From assembly GCA_000227525.2 (NCBI GenBank), contig AGIG01000002.1:1-64000 (forward strand): a DNA stretch of 64,000 nucleotides, written 5' to 3'. Positions 1-9,528 of this stretch are shown here, one piece after another. Each line of letters starts with the position of its first letter. Position 1 is the first letter of the stretch. The notes under the pieces are model-generated. The model worked only from the letters and a program-made list of their open reading frames with translations. It was not told the DNA's origin and searched no databases. The stretch comes from a gamma proteobacterium HIMB30. Lineage in GTDB: Bacteria; Pseudomonadota; Gammaproteobacteria; Pseudomonadales; Litorivicinaceae. The translations under genes were made by a program, and so were the position numbers.

Positions 1-627
1 GATAATATGATCCAAGCCACGGGGAATAATGTGCGTGAATCCCAACTCGATGTAGTCAACGACAAGATCGCTGACGGACCGCTCAACTGCCCGGTCAAGA
101 GATAGTTCATCCGACTCCTGACCGCTTTTGACGAATTGCACTCGAGGCTCAGCATGATCGAGAAATAAACGAACTGCTGTATTGGGCATGGTGTCATTGA
201 CACGATATGTCACACTTTCTGCACCATCAGGTAACCCTCCAACGAAATTCAGTTGGGTATCGCGCGGCAGCTCATCATCATCGACGGGGAGTACCTTCAA
301 CGTCGTCAGCGTCATTGTAATCGGGAGATCACCTACGATGATCTCAATGACTCGGCTGATATCCCTCCCTTTGTCTCGAATAGCGACCTCCAACTCGCTT
401 GCATCGAGCGCCCGAAAGCGATCGTAAATCGCCGCATTTGGAGAATCGTTCGTATCCGACAGCGATGGATCAACATTGGCGAGCCAAGCCTCCATGTTGG
501 TCACGAGCTCAAGCTGGAGGACGCCTTGAGAATCAACTGAAAGCGAGGCAATTGAGGGTCGCATCTCATGCGCACTTGCGACCCAACTCAAAATCGCTAA
601 CAGTACGCCCAACACCACAGGTTTCAT
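1..627 (-). CDS. HupE/UreJ-family membrane protein, N-terminal part only
   Basis: A minus-strand frame opens at the ATG at 627 and stays open for 209 codons to the left window edge, so the 3' part is missing. The first 19 residues form a signal-peptide-like hydrophobic stretch followed by AHEMRPS. After a soluble periplasmic-type region, the last visible residues (about 191-209) contain YIELGFTHIIPRGLDHI, which matches the first membrane segment of HupE/UreJ_2 proteins (LGFxHIxxGxDHI). Such proteins are polytopic and often linked to nickel, cobalt or other metal uptake; the substrate cannot be told here. An in-frame stop lies just upstream, so the start cannot be much earlier. It diverges from the DUF4198 gene with only 29 bases between start codons. 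Confidence 0.75.
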   Translation of the reverse strand, partial: MKPVVLGVLLAILSWVASAHEMRPSIASLSVDSQGVLQLELVTNMEAWLANVDPSLSDTNDSPNAAIYDRFRALDASELEVAIRDKGRDISRVIEIIVGDLPITMTLTTLKVLPVDDDELPRDTQLNFVGGLPDGAESVTYRVNDTMPNTAVRLFLDHAEPRVQFVKSGQESDELSLDRAVERSVSDLVVDYIELGFTHIIPRGLDHII

Positions 628-656
628 CGATTCATTCTCAAATTTTAGGAGTCATT

Positions 657-1448
657 ATGACAATAGCTCGTAGCCTAACATTCTCAGTCGGACTTCTGAT
701 ATGGAGCGCGCAAATTCAAGGCCATGAATTTTGGATCGAGCCTTCAAAACACTACACGACGGTCAACAGCACAATTGAGCTCACTCTGAAAGTTGGAGAA
801 ACCTTCCGCGGTAGCGCACAACCCTACTTACCCGTCGATACAGCAACATTCATTATCATCGGTCAAACCCAACGTGAGATAGCCGGTTTATTAGGAGATT
901 CTCGACCCGCAGCCACCGTAACCGTCGACCATGGTCTCAATCGTATCATCCATCAAACCACTCCATTTTCAATACGATTTGGTGACGATGACGAACGTTG
1001 GGCAAACTACATCTCACTGGATGGTCTCCAACCTCAACTCGATCAACACCCAGCAATTCCACAAATCGTTCCAGTCACAGAACGCTATGTTCGAGTCGCA
1101 AAAAGTTTTATCAAAACTGGACAAGCAGAAGTCAACGATTCGCTCTCCGGAGAAATGCCATTCGAGCTGGTTCTGGAAGGACGATGGACACAGATCATCC
1201 CCGGAAATTACGCATTTACGCTCTACGATGGGAACACTCCGCTCGAGAACGTATTGATCAAGGCATTTCGACACAGCGATCGAGCTGTCGTTTCGGAAGC
1301 TTACACAGACCCGAATGGCCGAGTGGAGCTCGAGTTACCAAGTCCCGATCGGTATCTCATCAGCGGAGTCGTTATTCGGCCTGACAATGATCCCGACTAC
1401 GATTGGATGAGCCATTGGCCAACAATCACACTCGAAGTTGTTAATTAA
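657..1448 (+). CDS. DUF4198 domain periplasmic protein
   Basis: 263 residues. The start at 657 is chosen because AGGAG lies just upstream and a signal peptide follows directly (hydrophobic core to about residue 20, then GHEFWIEP). The HEFWIEP opening, the beta-rich middle and the carboxypeptidase-regulatory-like end (YTDPNGRVELELP) are typical of DUF4198, a family of exported proteins commonly encoded beside metal transporters. The divergent HupE/UreJ-like neighbour fits that setting. The actual ligand is unknown. The stop overlaps the end of the convergent tcdA by 8 bases. Confidence 0.75.
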   Translation: MTIARSLTFSVGLLIWSAQIQGHEFWIEPSKHYTTVNSTIELTLKVGETFRGSAQPYLPVDTATFIIIGQTQREIAGLLGDSRPAATVTVDHGLNRIIHQTTPFSIRFGDDDERWANYISLDGLQPQLDQHPAIPQIVPVTERYVRVAKSFIKTGQAEVNDSLSGEMPFELVLEGRWTQIIPGNYAFTLYDGNTPLENVLIKAFRHSDRAVVSEAYTDPNGRVELELPSPDRYLISGVVIRPDNDPDYDWMSHWPTITLEVVN

Positions 1449-2214
1449 GCAGGATATCGATCGCTTTCGCAGTTGCATGAAATGCAAATACAGCCGTGAC
1501 GTGTGTGGCTGCACCCAAGGAGCCCGCGCAATCGAGTCGGTTTGCGCCAGCTGCAGGCTTTTGTTGACCGACCGAACCATTCGACTGTAGATACCGGGTC
1601 TGCTCATCAGAGTACACAGCGTGCACCGAAAAGCGCTTCCCTCGAGTCCGCGAAAACCCATAACGATTTCTGAGTGTTTGACGCACTGATGCGAGAAGCG
1701 CATCACCATCCGTTTTCGCCAAATCACGTATCTGAACCTTGCTTGGATCAATTCGACCACCTGCAGCGCCAATGGTGATCACCGGGACTTTGATGCGTTT
1801 ACAATGGGCGATCAGTGATGCTTTTGCCATCTGGTTATCACCACAATCGATCACCAAGTCCAGAGTCGAGTCGATTAACGACTCAACTGTCTTATCGGTG
1901 ACAAAGGCGTGATCGCAACGAACGGTGATGTCAGGGTTAATCGATCGGCAGCGCTCAGCCATCACCTCAATTTTCGACTGGCCGATCGTTGATGACAGCG
2001 CGTGGATTTGGCGGTTTGTGTTGGTTACACAGATATCATCAAGATCAGCGAGTCGAATCTCACCGATTCCCAAGCGCGCTATGCTCTCGACAACCCAGGA
2101 TCCGACACCACCGATACCAACAACATAAACCCGTTTTTGTGAAAGCGTCTGATAGGCATGATCGCCGTAGAGACGATCGATACCACGAAATGCATCAGGT
2201 GTATTAATTGGCAT
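1441..2214 (-). CDS. tcdA: tRNA threonylcarbamoyladenosine dehydratase (ThiF/E1-like)
   Basis: 257 residues from the ATG at 2214, which lies inside the last codons of lysC (11-base overlap). The E1/ThiF nucleotide-binding loop GIGGVGSW is at about residues 33-40, followed by the family landmarks LADLDDICVTNTNRQIHAL and DCGDNQMAKASLI. TcdA (YgdL/CsdL) uses ATP to cyclise the t6A modification at position 37 of tRNAs into ct6A. Length and N-terminus (AFRGIDRLYG) agree with the family. A longer reading to 2286 exists, but that segment is antisense-free coding for lysC and shows no family similarity, so I did not use it. It is the last gene of the recX-alaS-lysC run. Confidence 0.88.
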   Translation of the reverse strand: MPINTPDAFRGIDRLYGDHAYQTLSQKRVYVVGIGGVGSWVVESIARLGIGEIRLADLDDICVTNTNRQIHALSSTIGQSKIEVMAERCRSINPDITVRCDHAFVTDKTVESLIDSTLDLVIDCGDNQMAKASLIAHCKRIKVPVITIGAAGGRIDPSKVQIRDLAKTDGDALLASVRQTLRNRYGFSRTRGKRFSVHAVYSDEQTRYLQSNGSVGQQKPAAGANRLDCAGSLGAATHVTAVFAFHATAKAIDILLN

Positions 2215-3433
2215 CCTCGAGCGCCAAATCGAATGCCTGATGCAAAGCGCGGACAGCCAGTTCGAGATATTTTTCGTCGACCACAACAGAAATCTTGATT
2301 TCAGAGGTCGAGATCATTTGGATATTGATGCCCTCAGCGGCAAGGGTCTCAAACATCTGGCTCGCAAAACCCGCGTGTGAACGCATACCAACGCCGACAA
2401 CTGATACCTTACAAATCTTCGAATCTTTTCGAACTTCTCGCGCTCCCAAATCTTTGGCAACACCTTCGAGCACTTCGTGAGCTGATTCGACATCATTACG
2501 ATGCACCGTAAAGGTAAAATCAGTTGTCTGATCTGCACCCACATTTTGCACGATCATGTCGACTTCGATATTTTTCGCACCGATTGGAGCCAAAATTTTC
2601 GCTGCAACACCAGGAACATCGGGCACGCCAAGTAACGTTAACTTTGCTTCGTCACGGTTAAACGCAATACCTGAAATAACGGGTTGTTCCATGGAATCTA
2701 ACTCCTCAGTAGTGATCAATGTGCCAGGGCCATCTTCAAATGTTGATAGCACACGAAGCGGCACATTGTATTTGCCGGCGAATTCGACCGACCGAATCTG
2801 TAAAACTTTTGAGCCAAGAGACGCCATTTCAAGCATCTCTTCAAAGGTGATTTTCGATAGCCGACGCGCTGATTCAACAACTCGCGGGTCGGTTGTGTAA
2901 ACCCCATCAACGTCTGTATAGATCTGACATTCGTCTGCTTTTAACGCAGCCGCCAAGGCAACTGCGGTTGTGTCCGATCCGCCTCGACCCAACGTCGTGA
3001 TGTTGTTGTTGTCATCCATCCCTTGGAAGCCTGCGACAATCACAACCCGACCGGCGCTGAGGTCGGCGTGCATATTTTCATCGTCAATGGCTTGAATACG
3101 CGCCTTGGTGTGAGCGCTGTCGGTGTGGATACGGACTTGGCCACCGGTATAACTTCTTGCCGCACAGCCAAGTTCGGTTAATGCCATTGCAAGAAGCGCG
3201 ATCGTGACCTGTTCGCCTGTCGAGACCAATACATCCATCTCTCGCGGCACAGGCCGCTGACTGATCTCGTTGGCCATACCAATCAACCGATTGGTCTCCC
3301 CACTCATCGCAGAGACAACAACAACGACGTCGTGTCCTTGCTCTCGGAATCCCCTCACTTTCTGCGCGACACCTTGAATACGCTCCACAGTGCCGACGCT
3401 GGTACCGCCATATTTTTGAACGATTAACGCCAT
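2204..3433 (-). CDS. lysC: Aspartate kinase
   Basis: 409 residues. It begins with the kinase signature KYGGTSVGT, has the amino-acid-kinase domain to about residue 245 (GRGGSDTTAVALA, YTDVDGVYTTDPR), then two ACT domains (about 265-400) that bind feedback effectors. It catalyses the first step of the aspartate family pathway (lysine, threonine, methionine, diaminopimelate). Length and domain order fit the monofunctional, ACT-regulated class common in Pseudomonas-like bacteria. AGGAAG precedes the start. It lies 8 bases after alaS and is clearly cotranscribed with it. Confidence 0.95.
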   Translation of the reverse strand: MALIVQKYGGTSVGTVERIQGVAQKVRGFREQGHDVVVVVSAMSGETNRLIGMANEISQRPVPREMDVLVSTGEQVTIALLAMALTELGCAARSYTGGQVRIHTDSAHTKARIQAIDDENMHADLSAGRVVIVAGFQGMDDNNNITTLGRGGSDTTAVALAAALKADECQIYTDVDGVYTTDPRVVESARRLSKITFEEMLEMASLGSKVLQIRSVEFAGKYNVPLRVLSTFEDGPGTLITTEELDSMEQPVISGIAFNRDEAKLTLLGVPDVPGVAAKILAPIGAKNIEVDMIVQNVGADQTTDFTFTVHRNDVESAHEVLEGVAKDLGAREVRKDSKICKVSVVGVGMRSHAGFASQMFETLAAEGINIQMISTSEIKISVVVDEKYLELAVRALHQAFDLALEDAN

Positions 3434-3441
3434 CGAACTTC

Positions 3442-6039
3442 CTAACTCAATTGTTCTTCAAGCCAACCAGGTACTGACTTCAGCGCCTGAGGTAATGATG
3501 CAGGCTCAGTACCGCCAGCCTGAGCCATATCGGCACGACCGCCACCGCGACCGCCCACTTGTGCGGCAACAAATCCAATCAGATCACCGGCCTTGACTTG
3601 ATCGACCAAGTTGTCTGTCACGCCCGCAATTAAATTGACTTTGTCATCACGGACGGTCGCAAGCACCACAACGCCCTGAGACAAACGATTTTTAACGCGA
3701 TCGAGCGTGTCTCGGAGCGTTTTTGGATCTTGCCCATCAAGACTTGTAACCAGACACTGCACTCCAGCGACCTCGATCACATCATCTAACAAATCACCGC
3801 CGGCAGCTGTTGCCAACTTCATCTTCAAGGCATCCACTTCACGCTCTGATGCCTTTAACCGTTCAGCCATCTGCTCAATCTTAGAAAGCACAGCATCCGA
3901 ACCAGTCTTCAAGAGCATTGCCGCTTGATCCAATGTGGTCTCAATTGCATGGACATGAAGAAGCGCACCCTCACCTGTCACAGCTTCGATTCGACGAACA
4001 CCTGAGGCAACCCCGCTCTCAGCGATGATTTTGAAAAGGCCAATGTCACCAGTTCGAGCAACGTGGGTACCACCGCATAATTCAACCGAAAACTCGCCCA
4101 TTGACAGGACGCGTACTTCGTCATCGTATTTTTCGCCAAACAACGCCATCGCACCGGCAGCCTTCGCTTCTTCGATTGGCATCACTCGTGTAATCACATC
4201 CTCGTTGCGACGAATTTCTGCATTCACCATTGCTTCAATCTTGGTGATCTCTTCAGCCGTAACTGGCTGTGGATGCGAAAAATCAAATCGTGTGCGCTCA
4301 TGGGTCACTAGCGACCCTTTCTGGGTAACATGTTCACCCAGTACAGTGCGAAGTGCAGCGTGAAGCAAATGTGTTGCCGAGTGGTTGAGCGCGGTCGCCT
4401 GACGTCTGGGTCCTTCAACCCGCGCATTGACGGTGTCGCCGATCGTTAGCTCACCCATGCCGAGTTTGCCCTCATGACCGAAGTGCGCTCCGTATTTTTT
4501 AGTGACAGACACTTGGAATGAACCACCGGCTGATGTGAGTGAACCCGAGTCGCCTTGTTGGCCACCGCTCTCCGCATAAAATGGTGTTTGATTCAGCACA
4601 ACTACGCCAGACTCGCCGGCTGCGAGTGACTCCACTTGTTGGCCATCTTTCGCCAATGCAACAACGACAGCACTGGCATCGAGATGCGTATAACCCAAAA
4701 ATTCCGTCGATCCATCCAAATCAAATCGCACTTGGCCTTCAGCTGCAAAACTTGATCCCTGACGCGACTTTTCGCGCTGCTCGGCCATTGCTTGATCAAA
4801 CCCGTCGATATCAAGCTCAAGATCTCGTTCGCGCGCGATGTCGTTCGTCAAATCAACAGGGAATCCGTGGGTGTCGTACAGTCTGAAAATCAGTTCGCCA
4901 GGCAGTGTATTGCCAGCAAGCGCCTCGACCGCATCCTCCAGCACCTTCATTCCTGCATCCAAGGTCTTGGCGAACTGCGCCTCTTCCTGCTTCAGTGCAG
5001 CGACAATACGATCCTCATTGTCACGCAGCTCTGGATACGCTTCACCCATTTCGGCAACCAATGTGTGTACGATTTTATGGAAGAAGGGTTGGTCACAACC
5101 CAACTTATGTCCGTGGCGAATCGCGCGGCGAATGATTCGACGCAACACATACCCGCGGCCCTCATTGGATGGTAGAACACCATCACAAATCAAAAATGAA
5201 CAGCTACGGATGTGATCAGCAATCACTCGCAGTGATTTTGCTTCCAGGTCAGTGGTCTGTGTGACATCTGCGGCTGCTCTTAATAACGCCTGGAACAGGT
5301 CGATTTCATAGTTCGAGTGCACGCCCTGCATCACAGCCGCAATTCGCTCAAGCCCCATACCAGTGTCAACGGATGGCTTCGGTAACGGTGTGCGTGATCC
5401 ATCGGCTGACTGTTCAAACTGCATGAATACCAAGTTCCAAATCTCGATATACCGATCGAGATCGTCATCTTCCGAGCCTGGAGGACCGCCAGCGACATCA
5501 GGGCCGTGATCGTAAAAAATCTCACTGCATGGACCACAAGGACCCGTATCACCCATCGACCAGAAATTGTCCTTATCACCCAGTCTGGAGAGCCGATTTG
5601 GATCAACGCCAATCTTTTGAATCCAAATATCTTCCGCTTCTTGATCGGAATGGTGCACCGTTACCCAAAGGCGCTCTTTCGGAAGTCCCAATCGTTCTGT
5701 TAAGAATTGCCATGCGAAATGGATCGCATCTTCTTTGAAGTAATCTCCAAAACTGAAATTCCCGAGCATTTCAAAGAATGTGTGATGACGCGCTGTGTAA
5801 CCAACATTTTCCAGATCGTTATGCTTACCGCCGGCACGTACGCAACGCTGTGACGTGGTCGCTCGATGATACGGACGGGTTTCTTCGCCTGTGAATACGT
5901 CTTTAAACTGCACCATCCCTGCGTTAGTGAACAGAAGTGTTGGGTCGTTGCCCGGAATCAGCGGACTCGACGAGACGATGTTGTGGCCATTTTCCTGAAA
6001 AAATTCAAGGAACTGCGAACGGATTTCAGCGCTTTTCAT
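3442..6039 (-). CDS. alaS: Alanyl-tRNA synthetase
   Basis: 865 residues, the usual bacterial length. Visible parts in order: class II catalytic core ([28 protein letters not shown]), the tRNA-recognition region, the editing domain with the zinc-binding HSATHLLH and CGGTH motifs (about residues 555-665), and the C-Ala oligomerisation domain ending in [15 protein letters not shown]. It charges tRNA-Ala and clears mischarged Ser/Gly. It sits 38 bases downstream of recX, the conserved recX-alaS arrangement, but recA is not next to it here. Confidence 0.97.
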   Translation of the reverse strand: MKSAEIRSQFLEFFQENGHNIVSSSPLIPGNDPTLLFTNAGMVQFKDVFTGEETRPYHRATTSQRCVRAGGKHNDLENVGYTARHHTFFEMLGNFSFGDYFKEDAIHFAWQFLTERLGLPKERLWVTVHHSDQEAEDIWIQKIGVDPNRLSRLGDKDNFWSMGDTGPCGPCSEIFYDHGPDVAGGPPGSEDDDLDRYIEIWNLVFMQFEQSADGSRTPLPKPSVDTGMGLERIAAVMQGVHSNYEIDLFQALLRAAADVTQTTDLEAKSLRVIADHIRSCSFLICDGVLPSNEGRGYVLRRIIRRAIRHGHKLGCDQPFFHKIVHTLVAEMGEAYPELRDNEDRIVAALKQEEAQFAKTLDAGMKVLEDAVEALAGNTLPGELIFRLYDTHGFPVDLTNDIARERDLELDIDGFDQAMAEQREKSRQGSSFAAEGQVRFDLDGSTEFLGYTHLDASAVVVALAKDGQQVESLAAGESGVVVLNQTPFYAESGGQQGDSGSLTSAGGSFQVSVTKKYGAHFGHEGKLGMGELTIGDTVNARVEGPRRQATALNHSATHLLHAALRTVLGEHVTQKGSLVTHERTRFDFSHPQPVTAEEITKIEAMVNAEIRRNEDVITRVMPIEEAKAAGAMALFGEKYDDEVRVLSMGEFSVELCGGTHVARTGDIGLFKIIAESGVASGVRRIEAVTGEGALLHVHAIETTLDQAAMLLKTGSDAVLSKIEQMAERLKASEREVDALKMKLATAAGGDLLDDVIEVAGVQCLVTSLDGQDPKTLRDTLDRVKNRLSQGVVVLATVRDDKVNLIAGVTDNLVDQVKAGDLIGFVAAQVGGRGGGRADMAQAGGTEPASLPQALKSVPGWLEEQLS

Positions 6040-6077
6040 GGTTTTTCAAATGTCTGGAATTCAAATGAGGTGCAATG

Positions 6078-6518
6078 CTAGCGGAAAATTGCGTCGACTG
6101 CTTCTGTTGCATCCGAAAAATTGAATCCACGTGAAGCCAAAAAGCGAAGTGCCTTGTCACGTGTTGGGTCTTTTTTACCACGCATCCATTTTTCAAGGGC
6201 AGCAACACAGCGATCAGACTCGGTATCCTCAGCTTGATCGAAGAAATGACCCACATCGTGCGGGTCGATCGCATGTTGTGTCAGTTCCCGTTCGATTCGG
6301 CGACGTCCTTGACCACGGAACAATCGTGATCGAATCAACATTTCAGCAAACCGCAGATCGGATTGCAGATTCAATTCCACTAAACGATCAAGCAATTCGT
6401 TGCGTTCGGGCTGAAGGAGCTCGGGATGGAATGTTTTGAGTTTGCGATCAAGCTCGACCCGCGAGTGCTCTCGACGGGCCAAGCGATTAATCAATGTGTC
6501 GAATGGATCACTTGCCAC
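6078..6518 (-). CDS. recX: Regulatory protein RecX
   Basis: About 146 residues from a GTG at 6518 that overlaps the last codons of the upstream dehydrogenase gene. No ATG is available near this point; a longer frame into the dehydrogenase gene is open, so the exact start is uncertain. The helical RecX repeats are clear (RLARREHSRVELDRKL; RFAEMLIRSRLFRGQGRRRIERELTQ; ALRFLASRGFNFSDATEAV). RecX binds RecA filaments and limits recombination and SOS activity. Normally recX directly follows recA; here recA is about 20 kb away on the same strand while alaS stays adjacent. Confidence 0.88.
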   Translation of the reverse strand: MASDPFDTLINRLARREHSRVELDRKLKTFHPELLQPERNELLDRLVELNLQSDLRFAEMLIRSRLFRGQGRRRIERELTQHAIDPHDVGHFFDQAEDTESDRCVAALEKWMRGKKDPTRDKALRFLASRGFNFSDATEAVDAIFR

Positions 6519-7392
6519 CGCGTTGACGCATGGCTTCCAAGCGCGCGAACAAGCTCGACGTATCCCAACGACCGCCAGCCATGGATTGCACTTCCCCATA
6601 GAGCTGATCAACAGCAGCTGTGATCGGAAGCGCAGAGCCATTTTTGCGTGCTTCTGCTAAGCAGATTGATAAATCTTTACGCATCCAGTCGACTGCAAAA
6701 CCATGCTCGAACTCATCAGCAAGCATTGTCTTATAGCGATTCTCCATCTGCCATGACTGAGCCGCACCCTTACTGATAACATCTACAACCTTGTGCGGGT
6801 CAAGCCCTGCTGCTCGAGCAAATGAAAGACCCTCAGATAACGCCTCAACCAAACCGGCAATACAAATTTGATTGACCATTTTGGTGAGCTGTCCAGCGCC
6901 CACTTCACCCATCAGCGTGCATGCACGTGCAAATGCATCGATCACAGGTGCCGCTCGATCAAAATGCACCTGATTTCCACCGACCATCACAGTCAATGCA
7001 CCATTTTCTGCACCCTGTTGGCCTCCAGAGACTGGTGCATCCATGAATCCAACATGGAGAGATTTCGCAGTCGCATCCAGTTCACGCGCGACTTCTGCAC
7101 TGGCTGTGGTGTGATCGACAAATAACGCCCCCTCACTTATCCCAGCAAACGCGCCTTGCTCACCGAATGTAATGCTTCGCAAATCATCATCATTACCAAC
7201 ACAAGCAAAAACTATGTCCTGCCCGACCGCTGCGTCTTTGGGCGTTGTCGCAACCTGTCCGTCAAATTCAGCGGCCCACTGATCCGCTTTAGCCGTCGTT
7301 CGATTATAAACAGTAACTTCATGACCAGCTTTAGCGAGGTGGCCTGCCATCGGGTAGCCCATGACGCCAAGGCCCAAAAATGCGACTTTCAT
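6508..7392 (-). CDS. 3-hydroxyisobutyrate dehydrogenase-like NAD(P)-dependent oxidoreductase
   Basis: 294 residues. It opens with the Rossmann motif FLGLGVMGYPMAGHLAKAGH, followed by the substrate-site motif FMDAPVSGGQQGAENG (about residues 117-132) and the catalytic-lysine region GAGQLTKMVNQ of the beta-hydroxyacid dehydrogenase family. MmsB, GarR and GlxR share this fold. The immediate upstream neighbour is a 3-hydroxyisobutyryl-CoA hydrolase, which makes 3-hydroxyisobutyrate, so a role as the next enzyme in valine breakdown is the best inference. Tartronate semialdehyde reductase is the main alternative, given that glcDEF lies elsewhere in the window. Confidence 0.82.
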   Translation of the reverse strand: MKVAFLGLGVMGYPMAGHLAKAGHEVTVYNRTTAKADQWAAEFDGQVATTPKDAAVGQDIVFACVGNDDDLRSITFGEQGAFAGISEGALFVDHTTASAEVARELDATAKSLHVGFMDAPVSGGQQGAENGALTVMVGGNQVHFDRAAPVIDAFARACTLMGEVGAGQLTKMVNQICIAGLVEALSEGLSFARAAGLDPHKVVDVISKGAAQSWQMENRYKTMLADEFEHGFAVDWMRKDLSICLAEARKNGSALPITAAVDQLYGEVQSMAGGRWDTSSLFARLEAMRQRGGK

Positions 7393-7414
7393 ACAGAAAT
7401 TCCTTGTTGTTTAG

Positions 7415-8545
7415 TTAAACGTGCATTAACCCTTTTGCAGACAGTCTGGCTACTAAAGGATGTGCTGTGGTCCAATTCATGGGGGCGAATATCGACTGAA
7501 TCCAGTCAGATGTGACGTCGTCAACGGACTGGAACCGCCACTTCGGTTTTTTGTCCTTGTCGATCAACAACGCTCGCACACCTTCGCACCACTCACCGTC
7601 GGATAAAAACCGCATCCCAAGATCATGTTCGCGAATCACGGCTTGGCTCAAATTTTCATACTTGGTTTGTTGTTGCTGATAGCCTGCAACCATCGCGGCG
7701 CCGGGGCTCGCCTGTTCCAACCCAGCAAATAATTCTGGAATTTCCTGGTGCCACTCCTGCATCCGATGCCAGACAGCCAAAGGTGACTGATGGCGGATGC
7801 TGTTACCTAATCGCGCGCCGTTCTCTTCCCAAGGCCCTTGTCGAGGTGATTCTGATGTCGCCTGATGAAGAATCTCACCAATCTCTGATAACGCTGTCTC
7901 TTTCGAGGCGAATGAAAGGCCAAGAACGGCCTCGAACAGTGCTGATTTCTCAGCACGCGGTAACAACCAATCAGCCAGATTTAACCAACATCCATCGGCT
8001 GCACCCACAGTCGCACCGCTCATTGCAAGACAAACACCCAAACCATTTGGTACACGATTTAAGAACCAACTGCCTCCACAATCAGGCACAAACCCAATCC
8101 GTACTTCAGGCATCGCTAAATTCGAATGCTCAGTCACACAACGAACATCAGCACCTTGGAACACACCCATGCCACCACCCATGATGTATCCATCACCCCA
8201 GGCAAACACTGGTTTTGAACAATGACGCAGCCACACATCCAACAAATACTCATCTGCAAGATAATCCGAAGATTTCGTGAGATCCGTCAGCCCACCGGCT
8301 TGCCCATGATTGGTGACATCGCGTACGTCACCTCCAGCACAAAATGCTTTCTCAACCGAGGATTCGATCCACAAACCTTTGATCGTGGCATCTGATTCAA
8401 CCGTCTCAACGACCTGTAATAGTTCACGAATCATGGTGTGATCAAGTGCGTTGAGGGCTTTGGGACGGTCCATGACAGCGACCCCGAGGACTCCTTCTGC
8501 ATGATTGAGAGGAACGGTGTGGAAACGAACTGTAGGCTCTGACAT
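7415..8545 (-). CDS. 3-hydroxyisobutyryl-CoA hydrolase-like (enoyl-CoA hydratase superfamily)
   Basis: 376 residues from the ATG at 8545, chosen because GGAG lies seven bases upstream; an earlier in-frame ATG at 8563 sits inside the operator palindrome and has no ribosome site. Crotonase-fold landmarks are present: AFCAGGDVRDV, the oxyanion-hole region GGGMGVFQGADVR, and MPEVRIGFVPDCGGSWFLNR. The length (longer than a plain enoyl-CoA hydratase) and the C-terminal part fit HIBYL-CoA hydrolase, which releases CoA in valine degradation. The next gene (22 bases on) encodes the matching dehydrogenase type. It diverges from the SahR-like regulator. Confidence 0.82.
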   Translation of the reverse strand: MSEPTVRFHTVPLNHAEGVLGVAVMDRPKALNALDHTMIRELLQVVETVESDATIKGLWIESSVEKAFCAGGDVRDVTNHGQAGGLTDLTKSSDYLADEYLLDVWLRHCSKPVFAWGDGYIMGGGMGVFQGADVRCVTEHSNLAMPEVRIGFVPDCGGSWFLNRVPNGLGVCLAMSGATVGAADGCWLNLADWLLPRAEKSALFEAVLGLSFASKETALSEIGEILHQATSESPRQGPWEENGARLGNSIRHQSPLAVWHRMQEWHQEIPELFAGLEQASPGAAMVAGYQQQQTKYENLSQAVIREHDLGMRFLSDGEWCEGVRALLIDKDKKPKWRFQSVDDVTSDWIQSIFAPMNWTTAHPLVARLSAKGLMHV

Positions 8546-8561
8546 CAAAACTCCATTGAAC

Positions 8562-8577
8562 ATAAAGATATCTTTAT
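8562..8577. promoter_or_regulatory. Perfect palindromic operator between the hydrolase and sahR-like genes
   Basis: ATAAAGAT followed directly by its reverse complement ATCTTTAT, a perfect 16-base palindrome, 15 bases before the regulator start at 8593 and 16 bases before the divergent hydrolase start at 8545. ArsR-family repressors bind palindromes of this size. Because the adjacent gene encodes an ArsR-methyltransferase fusion followed by metF-metH, this is the likely autoregulatory SahR-type site. The assignment to SahR is inference; the symmetry is seen directly. Confidence 0.75.
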
Positions 8578-8592
8578 ATTATTATATCCAGC

Positions 8593-9528
8593 ATGTGGAC
8601 ATTCTATGATGATTACATCGACGCGTTAAAAGCGATTGCCGAACCAACCCGGTTCAGGCTGACGCGTTTGTGCGCTCAAGGCGAATTGACTGTATCAGAA
8701 CTGATGCGGATTGTCGGCCAATCGCAGCCTCGCGTCTCACGTCACTTAAAATTACTTCAAGACGCTGGCGTTTTGGAAAGTTTCCGCGAGCAACATTGGG
8801 TGTTCTATCGAGTCGCACAAAACGCACATTGCCAACAACTGATTTCGGGGCTTTTGAAACAATTGCCGATGGACGATGACCTCATGGAGCTCGATCAAGC
8901 ACGACTCAATGAACTGCGTGATGCACGAGCGAAGCTCTCAGAGGAGTTTGTCGAAACCGAAGTCCCCGATTGGCTCAGGCTTCACGAATATCATGGCGAT
9001 GAACTTCGATTCAGTGACGCCGTCAAGAAAGCCCTAGCGGGTCGGGATGTCGGACATCTATTGGATATCGCAACCGGCACCGGACGCATGCTGAAGATTG
9101 CAGGGCCTCTCGCCGACAGTGGTGTCGGCATCGATCTATCGAAAAAAATGGTCATGGTCGCGCGCAACGCACTTGCAGAGGCAGATCTTCCACACCTCAC
9201 AGTCCGTCAAGAAGACATGTATCAAATGCGGTTTCCTGCTCGGCATTTCGATACCGTTACGATTGACCAAGTACTCTATTTCGCATCGAACCCGGATGCC
9301 TTAATCAAAGAAGCGACACGCGTTCTCAAACCGAATGGCCGCCTTCTGTTGGTCGCATTTACTGAAGCTGTCGAGGCCAAAACCCCACCGTCAGTGAGTA
9401 TCGCAATTTCCGATATTCAACATTGGCTTGAAGAAGCAGGATTAAAGATTACCGCAACCAACGTACTACCTGGCGATGTGCTGGACATTAGTTTGTTGGT
9501 CTCTGAAAAAACTAAGGATCGCCCATGA
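8593..9528 (+). CDS. ArsR-family regulator fused to SAM-dependent methyltransferase domain (SahR-like)
   Basis: 311 residues. Residues about 8-90 form an ArsR winged helix (LKAIAEPTRFRLTRL; SQPRVSRHLKLLQDAGVLES). From about residue 150 there is a class I methyltransferase domain with glycine-rich motif I LLDIATGTGRML and the later LKPNGRLLLV. Regulators of this architecture (SahR/ArsR-MT type) sense S-adenosylhomocysteine or SAM and repress methionine-cycle genes. The downstream metF (4-base ATGA overlap) and metH support that here. No Shine-Dalgarno is visible before the ATG, and the perfect palindrome lies directly upstream. Whether the methyltransferase part is catalytic or only a sensor is not known. 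Confidence 0.85.
   Translation: MWTFYDDYIDALKAIAEPTRFRLTRLCAQGELTVSELMRIVGQSQPRVSRHLKLLQDAGVLESFREQHWVFYRVAQNAHCQQLISGLLKQLPMDDDLMELDQARLNELRDARAKLSEEFVETEVPDWLRLHEYHGDELRFSDAVKKALAGRDVGHLLDIATGTGRMLKIAGPLADSGVGIDLSKKMVMVARNALAEADLPHLTVRQEDMYQMRFPARHFDTVTIDQVLYFASNPDALIKEATRVLKPNGRLLLVAFTEAVEAKTPPSVSIAISDIQHWLEEAGLKITATNVLPGDVLDISLLVSEKTKDRP

Noticed and set aside
399..656. 86-codon upstream extension of the DUF4198 gene
   Set aside because: It would run antisense through the HupE/UreJ-like gene and place a signal peptide in mid-protein. The ATG at 657 with AGGAG and a directly following signal peptide is better.
6519..6641. Upstream extension of recX to an ATG/TTG inside the dehydrogenase gene
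   Set aside because: The extra 41 residues show no RecX pattern and are antiphase to conserved dehydrogenase codons; the GTG at 6518 gives a normal RecX N-terminus.
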